Shown: positions 24,612 through 33,727, counted from the first letter of the stretch. The stretch is DNA of 64,000 bases from Meiothermus sp. (GCF_026004075.1 NZ_BPIK01000001.1:1218041-1282040), one strand, 5' to 3'. Program-made: numbers and translations. The notes: generated from the sequence alone by a model not told the origin.

Positions 24612-25046
24612 ATGATTACGCAAAAAGGACTGCTCGAGATATTCAATATAGTAACCCGGGTCATTTTTAATCTGGCACTGGTAGCCCTGCTCGTAGGGCT
24701 ACTGGTAAGTGTAGGGCGAACCCTGCTGGAGCTGGGCCTGGCATTTACCCAGCCTACGGTGCGGCTTGGTTTGAAAGACCTGGTAACAAACGTTTTGTCG
24801 CTGGTGATTGTGCTCGAGCTGGTGCGGGCCTTTGTAGACTACTTCGAGTTCGATCGGATTCGGGCTGAAATTCTGGTGGAAGTTGCGGTGGCTTTTGTAC
24901 TCCGGGAGATGATGCTGGGCTTGTTTGCAGGCGAGATCAAAGGTCTGGACGTTTTGGTTTGGAGCGCGGGCATTCTGGCCCTGATCGGGGCCAGGGCTCT
25001 GGCCATTGCCTTCCCTTATGGCAAGGAGAAAAAACATGCGGGTTGA
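24612..25046 (+). CDS. PsiE-like membrane protein
   Basis: A 144-residue protein with four membrane segments in the phosphate-starvation-inducible PsiE pattern: IFNIVTRVIFNLALVALLVGLLVSV, a second amphipathic region, DLVTNVLSLVIVLELVRAFVDYFEF, AEILVEVAVAFVLREMML and VLVWSAGILALIGARALAIAF. The PsiE function is unknown. TAGGAT ends 8 nt before ATG 24612. It overlaps the next gene by 11 bp and therefore belongs with the KhtT/KhtU-like pair; coupling to cation transport is inferred only from that. Confidence 0.82.
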   Translation: MITQKGLLEIFNIVTRVIFNLALVALLVGLLVSVGRTLLELGLAFTQPTVRLGLKDLVTNVLSLVIVLELVRAFVDYFEFDRIRAEILVEVAVAFVLREMMLGLFAGEIKGLDVLVWSAGILALIGARALAIAFPYGKEKKHAG

Positions 25047-25512
25047 AGAGAGTGTGCTGCCTGGTGTAGGACGGAAGTTTACCGTTACGGTTCGATCGGG
25101 TGACCGTCTAGTGATCGTAATTCACCACTCGGGCTCGAGGGAGCTTCAGTATTACGAAAAAGGCAACCCGGATGAGCCTGCTGCAGTGCTCGATTTGACC
25201 GATGAGGAGGCCCGAGAGCTGGGTGCCATTCTGGCCGGCGTTCTTTTTACTCCCGAGGCCATTGGCGATACCCAGGCCAAGCTGGCCCAGGATACCATCG
25301 AATGGATCAAGCTGGGGCCTGGAGCCCCCTGCGTAGGCCGCACAGTAGCGGAATTGCACGAGCAAGGAGCTCACCTCCTGGCTGTTCTACGTGAAGGGGA
25401 AGCCCTGATTCCCAATCCGCCTCCGAGCCTGTCCCTGAACGTAGGCGATACCCTGGTGTTGGCTGGGCCTCGGGGAGCAGTTGAGCGTCTGCGAAAGCAG
25501 ATGATTGGGTAA
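25036..25512 (+). CDS. KhtT-like regulatory subunit of potassium/proton antiporter
   Basis: A 158-residue soluble protein with a C-terminal RCK_C/TrkA-C domain (WIKLGPGAPCVGRTVAELHEQGAHLLAVLREGEALIPNPPPSLSLNVGDTLVLAGPRGAVERLRK, about 90-155) and an N-terminal KhtT-type domain (MRVEESVLPGVGRKFTVTVRSGDRLVIVIHHSG). In Bacillus, KhtT gates the KhtU antiporter in response to cyclic di-AMP and pH; the same partner follows here 2 bp downstream. The start ATG 25036 lies inside the PsiE-like gene. Confidence 0.9.
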   Translation: MRVEESVLPGVGRKFTVTVRSGDRLVIVIHHSGSRELQYYEKGNPDEPAAVLDLTDEEARELGAILAGVLFTPEAIGDTQAKLAQDTIEWIKLGPGAPCVGRTVAELHEQGAHLLAVLREGEALIPNPPPSLSLNVGDTLVLAGPRGAVERLRKQMIG

Positions 25513-25514
25513 CC

Positions 25515-26612
25515 ATGCATGAGTCCGTAACAGCCTTCGCCATCGCCACTTTACTGCTGGGATTGGGGGCTGCACTTGTTCATCGCTGGCACTTCCCGCC
25601 ACTGGCGGCCTATCTGCTGGTAGGTCTTGCGTTGGGAGAGTTCCTGGATACTGAAAGCCTCGAGCCTCTCCCCTCTTTGGGCCTGCTGTTGCTGATGTTT
25701 TCGGTGGGCCTCGAGTTTGGCCCGGATCGCTTACAGCAGATGTCGGGCCGTGTTTTGCGTGCAGGGGGTTGGGATGCCCTGGCCCTCCCCATCGGGGTAC
25801 TGGTGGGCTTGCTGGCAGGGCTTGATTGGAAGGGGGCCTTGCTACTGGCTGGGGTGATGTATGTTTCCTCCTCCGCAGTGATTGTCAAGCTTATTCTAGA
25901 CCTGCGCCGGGCCGCCAACTCCGAGAGTGAAGTGGTGCTGGGGGTGCTGGTTTTTGAAGACCTGCTCATCGCCATACTGCTGGTCTTGGTACAGGGTGGA
26001 ACAGGTCTTAGCTTTGCGGTGGTGGCAGGTCTGGTCGGGTTGTTGTGGCTACTGCTGCACCTGGGGGGTAGATGGCTTAATCAGCAGGTACAGCACCTGT
26101 CCGATGAGCTGGTTTTGCTGCTGGGAGCTGCGCTGGTTAGTGGTACCGCTATTCTATTCCACACCGTAGGAGCCTCAGAGGCGGTAGCAGCGTTTATCTG
26201 CGGGGTGCTGGCAGCTGGACTGGGCTTGCGCGAACGCTTTGAGCAACTGTTTGGTTCCGTGCGTGACCTGGGGGTGGCCCTCTTTTTTCTAACTGTAGGG
26301 GCTGAAGCCCTGGGGCTCTTGGACGCGGTAACAGTGGGAGTAGTGGGCCTGGCCTTGCTGGCGCTCCTAATCAAACTACCCCTCAACTTTAAAGGGGCGC
26401 AGATGGCCGGGCTTTCGCAGAAGAGAAGCGGCTTCGCAGCTATCTACTTGATTCCTCGAGGCGAGTTCAATCTCATTTTGGGGGCCATGGCCCTGCAACA
26501 GGGCTACCCCCTGGTAGGACAGGTGGCGGTGTTGCTGGTATTGGTTTCAATTCCGCTGGGCAGTCTGCTTATGCGCTTTGCCCCTTCCTGGTATGATGGA
26601 CGCAGAAAATGA
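25515..26612 (+). CDS. KhtU-like monovalent cation:proton antiporter (CPA2)
   Basis: A 365-residue integral membrane antiporter of the KefB/CPA2 family with about 11-12 segments. Family marks include LLLMFSVGLEFGPDRLQ (about 58-74), SSSAVIVKLILDL and LGVLVFEDLLIAILLVLVQ, where the Phe-Glu-Asp region corresponds to the ion-binding pair. There is no C-terminal NAD-binding domain; regulation is supplied by the separate KhtT-like protein encoded 2 bp upstream. Expected to export potassium or similar cations in exchange for protons. The last four bases overlap the rhomboid gene (ATGA). Confidence 0.92.
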   Translation: MHESVTAFAIATLLLGLGAALVHRWHFPPLAAYLLVGLALGEFLDTESLEPLPSLGLLLLMFSVGLEFGPDRLQQMSGRVLRAGGWDALALPIGVLVGLLAGLDWKGALLLAGVMYVSSSAVIVKLILDLRRAANSESEVVLGVLVFEDLLIAILLVLVQGGTGLSFAVVAGLVGLLWLLLHLGGRWLNQQVQHLSDELVLLLGAALVSGTAILFHTVGASEAVAAFICGVLAAGLGLRERFEQLFGSVRDLGVALFFLTVGAEALGLLDAVTVGVVGLALLALLIKLPLNFKGAQMAGLSQKRSGFAAIYLIPRGEFNLILGAMALQQGYPLVGQVAVLLVLVSIPLGSLLMRFAPSWYDGRRK

Positions 26613-27271
26613 TACCCATACGCGATTCTCTGTTATTTCATGGGCCTGCCCCGGCCACCAAGATCATTATTGTTCTCTGCGGCCTGGCGTTCTATCTTCA
26701 AATATCGTGGGGCTTTGAGGAGACCATAGCGCAATTTGGCTTTATTCCAGCCACGTTCTTTCTGGATCCTCTCGGGCAAGGCTACCGCCTGCTCAGCAGC
26801 ATGTTTGTACATGGGTCGCTGGGGCACTTGATAGGCAACGTATGGTTTTTGTGGGTATTTGGGCCGGGGCTCGAGGGCCGCTTGGGCAGCTGGCGCTATT
26901 TAGGGCTTTACTTGTTGTCTGGAGTGGTTGCCGCCTTAACCCAGGCCCTGTTCACACCTGATCCCAGCCTGCCAATGGTAGGGGCTTCGGGGGCCATTTC
27001 TGGGGTGACCGGGGGCTATCTGATCCTGTTTCCCGGCGCACTTGTGCTTACGTGGATGTTTCCCTTTTTTTGGCTCTGGCTGCCCGCAACGCTTTACCTT
27101 GGATACTGGGCGACTATACAGCTTATCAACGCCCTGCTGGGCCTGCCCGGTGTCGCCTGGTGGGCTCATCTGGGTGGTTTTGTGGCCGGTATGGTGTTGG
27201 CTCGATGGTTCAGACCAAAGCGGAGCTACCAGGCCGTCCCCTACTGGGAGCACTGGTATTATTTTCGCTAA
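26609..27271 (+). CDS. rhomboid-family intramembrane serine protease
   Basis: A 220-residue polytopic membrane protease with about six segments. Conserved features are HGSLGHLIGNVWFLWVFG (near 70-87, the His-Asn motif), GASGAISGVTGGYLILFPGAL with the catalytic Ser, and WWAHLGGFVAGMVLARWF with the catalytic His. The product length and C-terminal tail are typical of the bacterial group exemplified by Thermus and Bacillus YqgP-like short forms. It overlaps the antiporter gene by ATGA and is followed 18 bp later by another membrane protease, suggesting a common transcript concerned with membrane-protein quality control. Confidence 0.93.
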   Translation: MIPIRDSLLFHGPAPATKIIIVLCGLAFYLQISWGFEETIAQFGFIPATFFLDPLGQGYRLLSSMFVHGSLGHLIGNVWFLWVFGPGLEGRLGSWRYLGLYLLSGVVAALTQALFTPDPSLPMVGASGAISGVTGGYLILFPGALVLTWMFPFFWLWLPATLYLGYWATIQLINALLGLPGVAWWAHLGGFVAGMVLARWFRPKRSYQAVPYWEHWYYFR

Positions 27272-27289
27272 CATGCACATAGGAGGCCT

Positions 27290-28129
27290 ATGGAGATCTT
27301 CTTTCAGTTGTTCTGGCTGTTTTTTATCCTCTCGAGCCTGAGTCCTTACTTCAACCAGCAGATGCTGCTGGCTGCACGCGCTCGGCGAATTACCGATCTC
27401 GAGCGCAAACGCAAAAGCCGCGTCATCACCCTGATTCACCGACAGGAGGGGTTTTCCTTTCTGGGGATTCCGTTTGCACGCTACATAGACATCGACGATT
27501 CAGAGCAGGTTTTGCGTGCAATTCGCATGACTGACCAGAGCGTACCCATCGACCTTATCCTGCATACCCCCGGCGGGTTGGTACTGGCTGCCGAGCAGAT
27601 CGCCGAGGCTCTCTTAAAGCATCCTGCCAGGGTTACGGTCTTCGTACCACACTACGCCATGTCGGGTGGAACCCTGATTGCCCTGGCTGCTGATGAAATC
27701 GTGATGGATCCCAACGCGGTGCTGGGGCCGGTGGATCCCCAGCTTGGGCAGTATCCAGCAGCCTCTATCTTGCGGGTTTTGGAGCAAAAGCCCATGGCGG
27801 AGATCGACGATCAGACCCTGATCATGGCCGATGTAGCCCGCAAAGCCCTGGCGCAGGTCAAGCGCACGGTGGCCGGCCTCTTGCGCAAACACTTTGACGA
27901 GCAAAAAAGCCAGGAGCTCGCCGATCTACTTTCGCAGGGTACCTGGACGCACGATTACCCCATTAGCGTTGAGGAAGCCCGCAGCATGGGCCTGCGGGTA
28001 TCCACCGAGATGCCCATAGAGGTTTATGAACTCATGGGTATGTACCCTCAGCCGCGGGGTGGAAAGCCCAGTGTGCAGTATGTGCCCCTACCCTATGGGC
28101 GAGAGGAGCCTAGGTCTGGGCGGCGCTGA
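27290..28129 (+). CDS. SDH-family membrane serine protease (ClpP/SppA fold)
   Basis: A 279-residue protein of the serine dehydrogenase proteinase family (PF01972-type), ClpP-crotonase fold. The N-terminal segment IFFQLFWLFFILSSLSPYF anchors it. The core contains PIDLILHTPGGLVLAAEQIAEAL, then FVPHYAMSGGTLIALAADEIVMDPNAVLGPVDPQ with the likely nucleophile Ser. AGGAGG precedes ATG 27290. The family name comes from an apparent early misassignment of serine dehydrogenase activity; membrane-protein proteolysis is the better guess. Together with rhomboid and nfeD it gives three membrane proteases in this window. Confidence 0.88.
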   Translation: MEIFFQLFWLFFILSSLSPYFNQQMLLAARARRITDLERKRKSRVITLIHRQEGFSFLGIPFARYIDIDDSEQVLRAIRMTDQSVPIDLILHTPGGLVLAAEQIAEALLKHPARVTVFVPHYAMSGGTLIALAADEIVMDPNAVLGPVDPQLGQYPAASILRVLEQKPMAEIDDQTLIMADVARKALAQVKRTVAGLLRKHFDEQKSQELADLLSQGTWTHDYPISVEEARSMGLRVSTEMPIEVYELMGMYPQPRGGKPSVQYVPLPYGREEPRSGRR

Positions 28130-28268
28130 TTGCTGCCAGGTTCCCTCAGCTCGTAACCAAAGGACAGCCAGCCAGTACCACTGCTGTGTGCAAATTGTGT
28201 TTTCCGCAATTAACGCCCCGTAAGGAGGTCGCTTAGCCTTCAAAAGGCGGCTGTTGGAATTCGGTTTC

Positions 28269-28407
28269 ATACGCATTTCGGTAGTATCGTTCACTTTGAC
28301 AAGCCTAAACGATACTACCGAAATGCTTTTCTACTCCCTTCGGTCGGCTTGAATCCTTCACCTCTGACTCGTCCAACGCTGAAGGATTCAAGCGGAAAGG
28401 GTATCAC
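28269..28407 (+). repeat. dispersed double-hairpin repeat, full copy B
   Basis: A 139-bp element of two hairpins fills much of the 316-bp gap before hisS. Hairpin 1: GCATTTCGGTAGTATCGTT pairs perfectly (19 bp) with its mirror ending at 28325. Hairpin 2: CTTGAATCCTTCA and TGAAGGATTCAAG pair over 13 bp. The element ends GCGGAAAGGGTATCA. It matches 42851-42988 in reverse orientation nearly base for base, and in part 8672-8741 and 41512-41578. The remaining part of the gap (28130-28268) shows nothing I can assign. Confidence 0.85.
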
Positions 28408-28432
28408 TTTCTGAAAACTGCTCTAATCCGCT

Positions 28433-28438
28433 TAGAAT
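28433..28438 (+). promoter_or_regulatory. -10 box of leaderless hisS
   Basis: TAGAAT ends 7 nt before ATG 28446; no ribosome-binding site is present. Confidence 0.55.
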
Positions 28439-28445
28439 AAAGTTT

Positions 28446-29732
28446 ATGTTGAAGGCCGTTCCCGGAACCAGCGACATTTTCCCCCAAGCCAAAGACTATC
28501 CTTTTCGTGAGCCGGTATTTCGGTACATCACCACAACCGCAGAGGAAGTGTTGCGTGGGGCTGGGGCCCAGATGGTGCATACGCCCATTTTCGAGTACCT
28601 CGAGGTCTTCCAAAAGGGCGTGGGACTCACCTCGGATATCGTCGTAAAAAAGGAGATGTACGTACTCGAGGATCGGGGTGGGCGGCTGCTGGCCTTGCGC
28701 CCCGAGCCTACCGCGGCCATCGTGCGGGCTTACAACGAGCACGGCATGAAAGTCTGGCCTCAGCCGGTGCGGCTTTTTACCTGGGGGCCTATCTTCCGTG
28801 GCGAGCGCCAGCAAAAAGGCCGCTACAAGCAGTTTCACCAGGTCGATTACGAGGCGCTGGGTTTGTCAGATCCCTTGCTCGATGCCGAGGCCATTGCTCT
28901 GATGGTACGTATCTATAAAACCCTGGGCCTCAAGAACCTCGAGGTCAAACTAGGCTCAGTGGGTGATCCCGAGGATCGCCTTCGTTACAACCAGTATCTG
29001 CGTACCCTGTTTGAGCCGTATACTCAGGCGCTATCGGAGGACTCGAGGGTTCGACTAGAAGCCAACCCCATGCGCATCCTGGACTCCAAAAGCGAGCGCG
29101 ACCAGCAAATTATTGCCGAACTCCAACCCAAACCTATGCTGGAGTTTCTGGGCCCCGAGGCCCGGGCTTTCCATGAGCAGGTATGCCGATACCTGGCCGA
29201 ACTCGGGGTACCCTTTAGCATCGATCCCAGTATGGTGCGCGGCTTGGATTATTACGTGCGAACGGCCTGGGAGGTGCACCATACAAGCATTGGGGCAAAA
29301 TCGGCTCTGGGGGGTGGGGGGCGGTACGATGGCCTGTCTGAGATGCTGGGTGGCCCGCCGGTTCCGGGGGTGGGTTTTGGCATTGGTATAGAGCGAGTAG
29401 CCATCGCCCTACAAGAAGAAGGCGTACCCATCCCTGCCGACCCTTCGCCTACTCTCTACCTGGCTCCCCTGGATGAAGCTGCAAAAATCGAAGCGCTGGT
29501 TCTGGCCGAGCAGTTACGGCCAAAAATTTATGTTGAAATAGGCTATGCCCCAAAAAGCCCTCGAAAGGCTCTTGAGGACGCCCTCAAGAAAGGGGCGCGG
29601 TATGTGGGCTTTCTGGGTGAATCTGAGCGAGCCAGGGGTGTAATTACCCTCAAGCATCTGGAAAGCGGTAAGCAGACTGCGCTCGAGCCCCTGCAGTTGC
29701 ACAGCTTGTTTGAAGGCCCGGAACCCAAGTAG
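28446..29732 (+). CDS. hisS: histidyl-tRNA synthetase
   Basis: Class II synthetase charging tRNA-His. The 428-residue protein has motif 1 near QMVHTPIFEYLEVFQKGVGLTSDIV, motif 2 LFTWGPIFRGERQQKGRYKQFHQVDYEALG, the histidine-A and -B motifs SMVRGLDYYVRTAWEV and SALGGGGRYDGL, motif 3 GVGFGIGIERVAIAL, and a C-terminal anticodon-binding domain (about 325-420). The length is standard. It probably has a leaderless mRNA from a TAGAAT box directly after a dispersed repeat. Confidence 0.98.
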   Translation: MLKAVPGTSDIFPQAKDYPFREPVFRYITTTAEEVLRGAGAQMVHTPIFEYLEVFQKGVGLTSDIVVKKEMYVLEDRGGRLLALRPEPTAAIVRAYNEHGMKVWPQPVRLFTWGPIFRGERQQKGRYKQFHQVDYEALGLSDPLLDAEAIALMVRIYKTLGLKNLEVKLGSVGDPEDRLRYNQYLRTLFEPYTQALSEDSRVRLEANPMRILDSKSERDQQIIAELQPKPMLEFLGPEARAFHEQVCRYLAELGVPFSIDPSMVRGLDYYVRTAWEVHHTSIGAKSALGGGGRYDGLSEMLGGPPVPGVGFGIGIERVAIALQEEGVPIPADPSPTLYLAPLDEAAKIEALVLAEQLRPKIYVEIGYAPKSPRKALEDALKKGARYVGFLGESERARGVITLKHLESGKQTALEPLQLHSLFEGPEPK

Positions 29733-29739
29733 GCTTGGA

Positions 29740-31443
29740 CTAAACGCCACGGGCTTGCTGGTTGCGCTTGACATGGCTCCAGGCGTGGGCAATGGCCTGG
29801 TCGGTGGTCTCAAAGAGGTGGTGACCATTGGTGGTTATCTCGTCTAGGAGGCCCATGCGCTCCAGTACCTGCTTGGGCTGTGGCTGAAGGCCCGAAATTA
29901 GGAATTTAATCCCTCTCCGCTCGAGGGCTTGCTTCATGGATAGCAGTGCGTTGGCACCGCTGGCATCAATCACCTTAACCCGCCTCATACGCAGAATCAG
30001 GACATCTACCTCAGAAACCTGAGTTAGGCTGTTGATAAACTCTCCTGCTGCAGCAAAGAACAACGGGCCGTCTACCCGGAAAGCCACCACCCGCTCGCGC
30101 AGAAGGTCATGATCGACATCTAGGTGCGCTGGTATTTGTGGAGCCAAGTCCATGGGTTCTAGGCTCAAAGAGTTTTTCATGCGCTGAACAAATAAAATAC
30201 CCGCGAGTGCAAGCCCGACCTCGATGGCTAGAATCAAGTCGAAAGCCACCGTCACTGCCATGGTTGCCAGCATGATACTCAAGTCGCTTTTGGTAGAGCG
30301 CAAGATGGCTTGTACAGCTTCCCACTCCACCATGCGAACTGCTACAACCATCAAAATACCCGCCAATGCAGCCAGGGGAATTATCTGTGCCAAGGGGCCC
30401 AAGGAAACTACCACGAGAAATAAAAACACCGAATGGATAATGCCGGAAAGCCTGGTTTGCGCCCCAGAGCGCACGTTGACGGCTGTGCGGGCAATTGCTC
30501 CGGTGGCAGGAATACCTCCAAAAATGGGGGCCAGTATATTGGCCAGGCTCGAGCCGATCAACTCGCGATCCGGGTCGTGCTTTTCCCGGATGGTCATGCT
30601 ATCGGCTACCACAGCCGAAAGCAAGGTTTCGATGCCCGCCAGCAATGCTACGGCTAGTGCCGGGCTAAATAGCAGGCTTATATCGGAAAAACTCCAGTTG
30701 GGCCAGTGCGGCGCCGGCAGGCTGGACGGGATGGGGCCAATGCGTGGAACCTCGCGAAACAGCAGGCTCACCAACGTGACCAGAACAAGGGCCACGATGC
30801 TACCAGGGATGTGCTTGATGTAGCGGTTCCACAGCAAGATTAGACCTATGGTGAGGGCAGTCAGGAAAAGCGTTGTGAGCTGGGGTTGCAACAGGTAGGC
30901 CCGGAAGGCCTCGAGGGTGGTCGGCAAAATATGTTCGCCTTTAGGCGTCGCAACACCCAGCAAGGCCGGGATTTGTTGCAGAAAAATAATGATGGCGATG
31001 CCATTGGTGAACCCAATGACCACGGGGTAGGGAATCAGTTGAATTAGACGGCCAAAGCGCAATAGCCCCAGTACCAGCAGAATCAGCCCGGCCATGATGC
31101 CCACCAAAAAAATTTTGTCCACCCCATACTGCGCAATTATGGGCAACAGCACCACCGTCATAGCTCCGGTTGGGCCGGAAATGTTGTAGCGCGAGCCGCC
31201 AAAGGCAGAGCCGGCCAAACCTGCTACGATTGCGGTAAACAGCCCCGCTGCGGCCCCTGCGCCGCTGGTCACACCGAATGCCAGCGCCAGAGGCAGGGCC
31301 ACCACGCCTACCGTAAGACCTGCCAGCAGATCCTGCTGGAAGCGTTGCAGGTTGTACTCGGCCAGTTCATGCCGCCAGGCAGGAACAGGATTGAGCAGCT
31401 CGAGCGACTTAAAAAACTGAGTGACGCTGGGGTTGGGGTTCAT
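29740..31443 (-). CDS. SulP-family anion permease with STAS domain
   Basis: A 567-residue SLC26/SulP transporter. About 12-14 membrane segments (residues 45-420) include the family motifs ALPLALAFGVTSGAGAAAGLFTAIVAG and GSRYNISGPTGAMTVVLLPII; a cytoplasmic STAS domain follows (about 440-555, VDVLILRMRRVKVIDASGANALLSMKQAL). Substrates of the family include sulfate, bicarbonate and dicarboxylates; the sequence does not settle this. I place the start at ATG 31443, which overlaps the arsR stop (ATGA), so an ArsR repressor and transporter are co-expressed. Confidence 0.92.
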   Translation of the reverse strand: MNPNPSVTQFFKSLELLNPVPAWRHELAEYNLQRFQQDLLAGLTVGVVALPLALAFGVTSGAGAAAGLFTAIVAGLAGSAFGGSRYNISGPTGAMTVVLLPIIAQYGVDKIFLVGIMAGLILLVLGLLRFGRLIQLIPYPVVIGFTNGIAIIIFLQQIPALLGVATPKGEHILPTTLEAFRAYLLQPQLTTLFLTALTIGLILLWNRYIKHIPGSIVALVLVTLVSLLFREVPRIGPIPSSLPAPHWPNWSFSDISLLFSPALAVALLAGIETLLSAVVADSMTIREKHDPDRELIGSSLANILAPIFGGIPATGAIARTAVNVRSGAQTRLSGIIHSVFLFLVVVSLGPLAQIIPLAALAGILMVVAVRMVEWEAVQAILRSTKSDLSIMLATMAVTVAFDLILAIEVGLALAGILFVQRMKNSLSLEPMDLAPQIPAHLDVDHDLLRERVVAFRVDGPLFFAAAGEFINSLTQVSEVDVLILRMRRVKVIDASGANALLSMKQALERRGIKFLISGLQPQPKQVLERMGLLDEITTNGHHLFETTDQAIAHAWSHVKRNQQARGV

Positions 31444-31781
31444 GGCCGTACTTTTTCCTCCTGGCGAATCTGCTCCAGCTTTGCCCAAGGCTGGGCTAGT
31501 TGGCGTTCGAAAATGGCCCGGCCCAGGTCCAGAAAGGTATAGACATCGGGATCAACCGTACGGTAATACACCGTGGTACCTTGCTTGCGTGTCTCCACAA
31601 AGCCCCGTTGGCGCAAAATGGAAAGCTGCTGTGAGACTGCGGGCTGGTCGGCCTCGAGTTCGTCCACCAAGGTACCTACACTCTTCTCCCCTGTTCGCAG
31701 AGCATCCAGTATGGCCAGGCGTAAAGGGTGGCTCAGTGCCCTGAAGAATTCTGCTTTGAAGCGGTGCAGGGCCGAGTTCAT
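31440..31781 (-). CDS. ArsR-family transcriptional repressor
   Basis: A 113-residue winged-helix regulator: FFRALSHPLRLAILDALRTGEKSVGTLVDELEADQPAVSQQLSILRQRGFVETRKQGTTVYYRTVDPDVYTFL. It has no cysteine and lacks the ELCVCDL metal motif, so it is neither a classic arsenic/cadmium sensor nor a thiol-based sulfur sensor of the BigR/SqrR kind. The start ATG 31781 excludes an unconserved, AT-rich upstream extension. It is translationally coupled to the SulP gene, whose expression it probably controls, together with its own, from the dyad at 31795-31833. Confidence 0.9.
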   Translation of the reverse strand: MNSALHRFKAEFFRALSHPLRLAILDALRTGEKSVGTLVDELEADQPAVSQQLSILRQRGFVETRKQGTTVYYRTVDPDVYTFLDLGRAIFERQLAQPWAKLEQIRQEEKVRP

Positions 31782-31794
31782 AGTTGCCACCATT

Positions 31795-31833
31795 ATATAC
31801 ATACAATCATATATAAAGATATTATTTGTATAT
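31795..31833. promoter_or_regulatory. candidate operator of arsR-sulP
   Basis: ATATACA (31795-31801) mirrors TGTATAT (31827-31833), and the interval is almost pure A/T with a further ATATAT core. On the minus strand a TATAAT box lies here, 10 nt before the arsR ATG, so the dyad covers the promoter. Autoregulation is the usual arrangement for ArsR proteins. Confidence 0.45.
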
Positions 31834-31876
31834 GCCCGTTGAATTCTAGTAACTATCTGACTATTTGTGCAATCTA

Positions 31877-31898
31877 TCACGATAATAATCACTCGTGA
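31877..31898. promoter_or_regulatory. TCACRA-N10-TYGTGA palindrome, site 3
   Basis: A perfect TCACGA-N10-TCGTGA dyad between the divergent arsR and aspS genes, 45 bp before the aspS -35 box and about 100 bp before arsR. See sites at 12531, 13234 and 35693. Confidence 0.5.
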
Positions 31899-31943
31899 GA
31901 TAATTACCTAAAATAGACAGATCAAGCTCGGTCGCCGATTGCT

Positions 31944-31971
31944 TTGAGAAGTCTTTAGAAAAAGGTATGCT
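31944..31971 (+). promoter_or_regulatory. aspS promoter (leaderless)
   Basis: TTGAGA (31944-31949) and TATGCT (31966-31971) are 16 bp apart; the -10 box ends 7 nt before ATG 31979. The box itself contains an upstream in-frame ATG (31967), which is therefore unlikely to be translated. Confidence 0.65.
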
Positions 31972-31978
31972 AAAGCCT

Positions 31979-33727
31979 ATGCGTCGTACGCTTTATTGCG
32001 GCAACTTGCGCGAACAACATGCAGGACAAAGGGTAGTGCTGGAAGGCTGGGTCAACCGCCGACGCGACCTGGGGGGTTTAATCTTTATAGACCTGCGAGA
32101 CCGCGAAGGAATTGTGCAGGTGGTGGTTCACCCCGACAGCGCGTGTTTTGCCGAGGCCAACCAGGTGCGCTCGGAGTGGGTGGTGCGCATCGAAGGGGTG
32201 GTACGCAAACGCCCTAGCGAACAGGTGAACCCCAAACTGCAGACCGGCGCGGTCGAGGTAGCCGCGGAAGGGCTCCTAGTGCTCTCCGAGGCCAGGACGC
32301 CGCCATTTCCCATAGATGCCGGCTGGCGCGGTGAGGCCGACCAGAGTGTGAACGAGGAGGTGCGTCTAAAGAACCGCGTGGTGGATCTGCGCCGCAAGCG
32401 TCTGCACGAGAACCTGCGCTTGCGGCACAAGGTGATTGCAGCCATCTACCGCTTCCTCGATCAGGAAGGGTTTATCAGCATCGAGACCCCCTACCTGACC
32501 CGCTCCACCCCCGAAGGTGCGCGCGACTTTCTGGTGCCCTCGAGGCTCGAGCCCGGCCACTTCTACGCCCTGCCTCAATCGCCTCAGCTCTTCAAGCAGA
32601 TGCTGATGGTGGCTGGTTACGACCGCTATTTCCAGATTGCCCGCTGCTTCCGCGATGAAGACCTGCGGGCCGATCGCCAGCCCGACTTCACCCAGCTTGA
32701 TATGGAGATGTCTTTTGTTACGCAGGAAGACATCATCTCGCTCAACGAACGGCTGGCTGCGTATATCCTGCATGAGACCCTGGGACAGAAGCTCGCCCTC
32801 CCCTTCCCCCGCCTAACTTATGCCGAAGTAATGAACCGCTATGGCTCCGACAAGCCCGACCTGCGCTTTGGGCTAGAGCTACAGGACGTAACCGAGGCCT
32901 TCAAGGGGGGCGAGTTTCGCGCCTTCACCAGCGCCGAGGTGGTCAAGGCCCTGGTGGTGCCGGGCCTGCTCTCGCGCCGGGAGATCGAGGAACTCGAGGC
33001 CCTGGCAAAGACCAAAGGCGCGGCGGGGCTGGCTTGGGCCAGGTTTGAAAGCGGTGTGCTTTCAGGCGGGATTGCCAAGTTCGTACCTCCCAGTCTGCTC
33101 GAGAAGCTTGCTGTGCAGGAAGGGCAAACGCTTTTGTTCGTGGCAGGCCCCTGGCGAAAAGCAGTCGAGAGCCTAGGGCTGGTACGGCTCGAGCTCGGTC
33201 GTCGGCTAGGTCTGATTGAGTCAGGGTTTAAGTTCTTGTGGGTGGTGGATTTCCCCCTGCTGGAATGGGATGAGGAAGCAGGCCGCTGGACCTACATGCA
33301 CCACCCTTTCACCAGCCCAAACTTAGACGATTTGCATCTGCTCGAGGCTAATCCCGGCCAGGTGCGAGCCTATGCCTACGACTTCGTGCTCAATGGCAGC
33401 GAGATAGGTGGCGGCTCCATTCGCATACACCAGCGAGACCTGCAAGAGCGCATGTTTGCGCTGCTGGGCATTCGCCCAGAGGAAGCCCAGCAAAAGTTTG
33501 GGTTCTTGCTCGAGGCTTTGTCTTACGGAGCACCCCCGCATGGAGGGATTGCCTGGGGGTTGGATCGGTTTGTGGCTCATTTGGCTGGTGAGGAATCCAT
33601 ACGCGAGGTGATTGCTTTCCCCAAGAATAAAGAGGGGAAGGAAACCCTTACCGGCGCACCCGCCCCGGTCGACGAGGCCCAGTTGATCGCGCTCGGATTA
33701 GCGTTGCGGGATAATACCAAATTATGA
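31979..33727 (+). CDS. aspS: aspartyl-tRNA synthetase, bacterial type
   Basis: Class II synthetase for tRNA-Asp. The 582-residue protein has the bacterial layout: N-terminal OB-fold anticodon-binding domain ([30 protein letters not shown]), motif 1 [28 protein letters not shown], motif 2 [33 protein letters not shown], the GAD insertion domain (about 285-410), and motif 3 [22 protein letters not shown]. The length is nearly that of Thermus AspRS-1. The start follows the -10 box by 7 nt. Confidence 0.98.
   Translation: MRRTLYCGNLREQHAGQRVVLEGWVNRRRDLGGLIFIDLRDREGIVQVVVHPDSACFAEANQVRSEWVVRIEGVVRKRPSEQVNPKLQTGAVEVAAEGLLVLSEARTPPFPIDAGWRGEADQSVNEEVRLKNRVVDLRRKRLHENLRLRHKVIAAIYRFLDQEGFISIETPYLTRSTPEGARDFLVPSRLEPGHFYALPQSPQLFKQMLMVAGYDRYFQIARCFRDEDLRADRQPDFTQLDMEMSFVTQEDIISLNERLAAYILHETLGQKLALPFPRLTYAEVMNRYGSDKPDLRFGLELQDVTEAFKGGEFRAFTSAEVVKALVVPGLLSRREIEELEALAKTKGAAGLAWARFESGVLSGGIAKFVPPSLLEKLAVQEGQTLLFVAGPWRKAVESLGLVRLELGRRLGLIESGFKFLWVVDFPLLEWDEEAGRWTYMHHPFTSPNLDDLHLLEANPGQVRAYAYDFVLNGSEIGGGSIRIHQRDLQERMFALLGIRPEEAQQKFGFLLEALSYGAPPHGGIAWGLDRFVAHLAGEESIREVIAFPKNKEGKETLTGAPAPVDEAQLIALGLALRDNTKL

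Noticed and set aside
23453-28129. Recombinase as mark of a genomic island
   Set aside because: Neighbouring genes are ordinary chromosomal functions with the same CTCGAG-rich composition, no direct repeats or tRNA borders and no phage genes.
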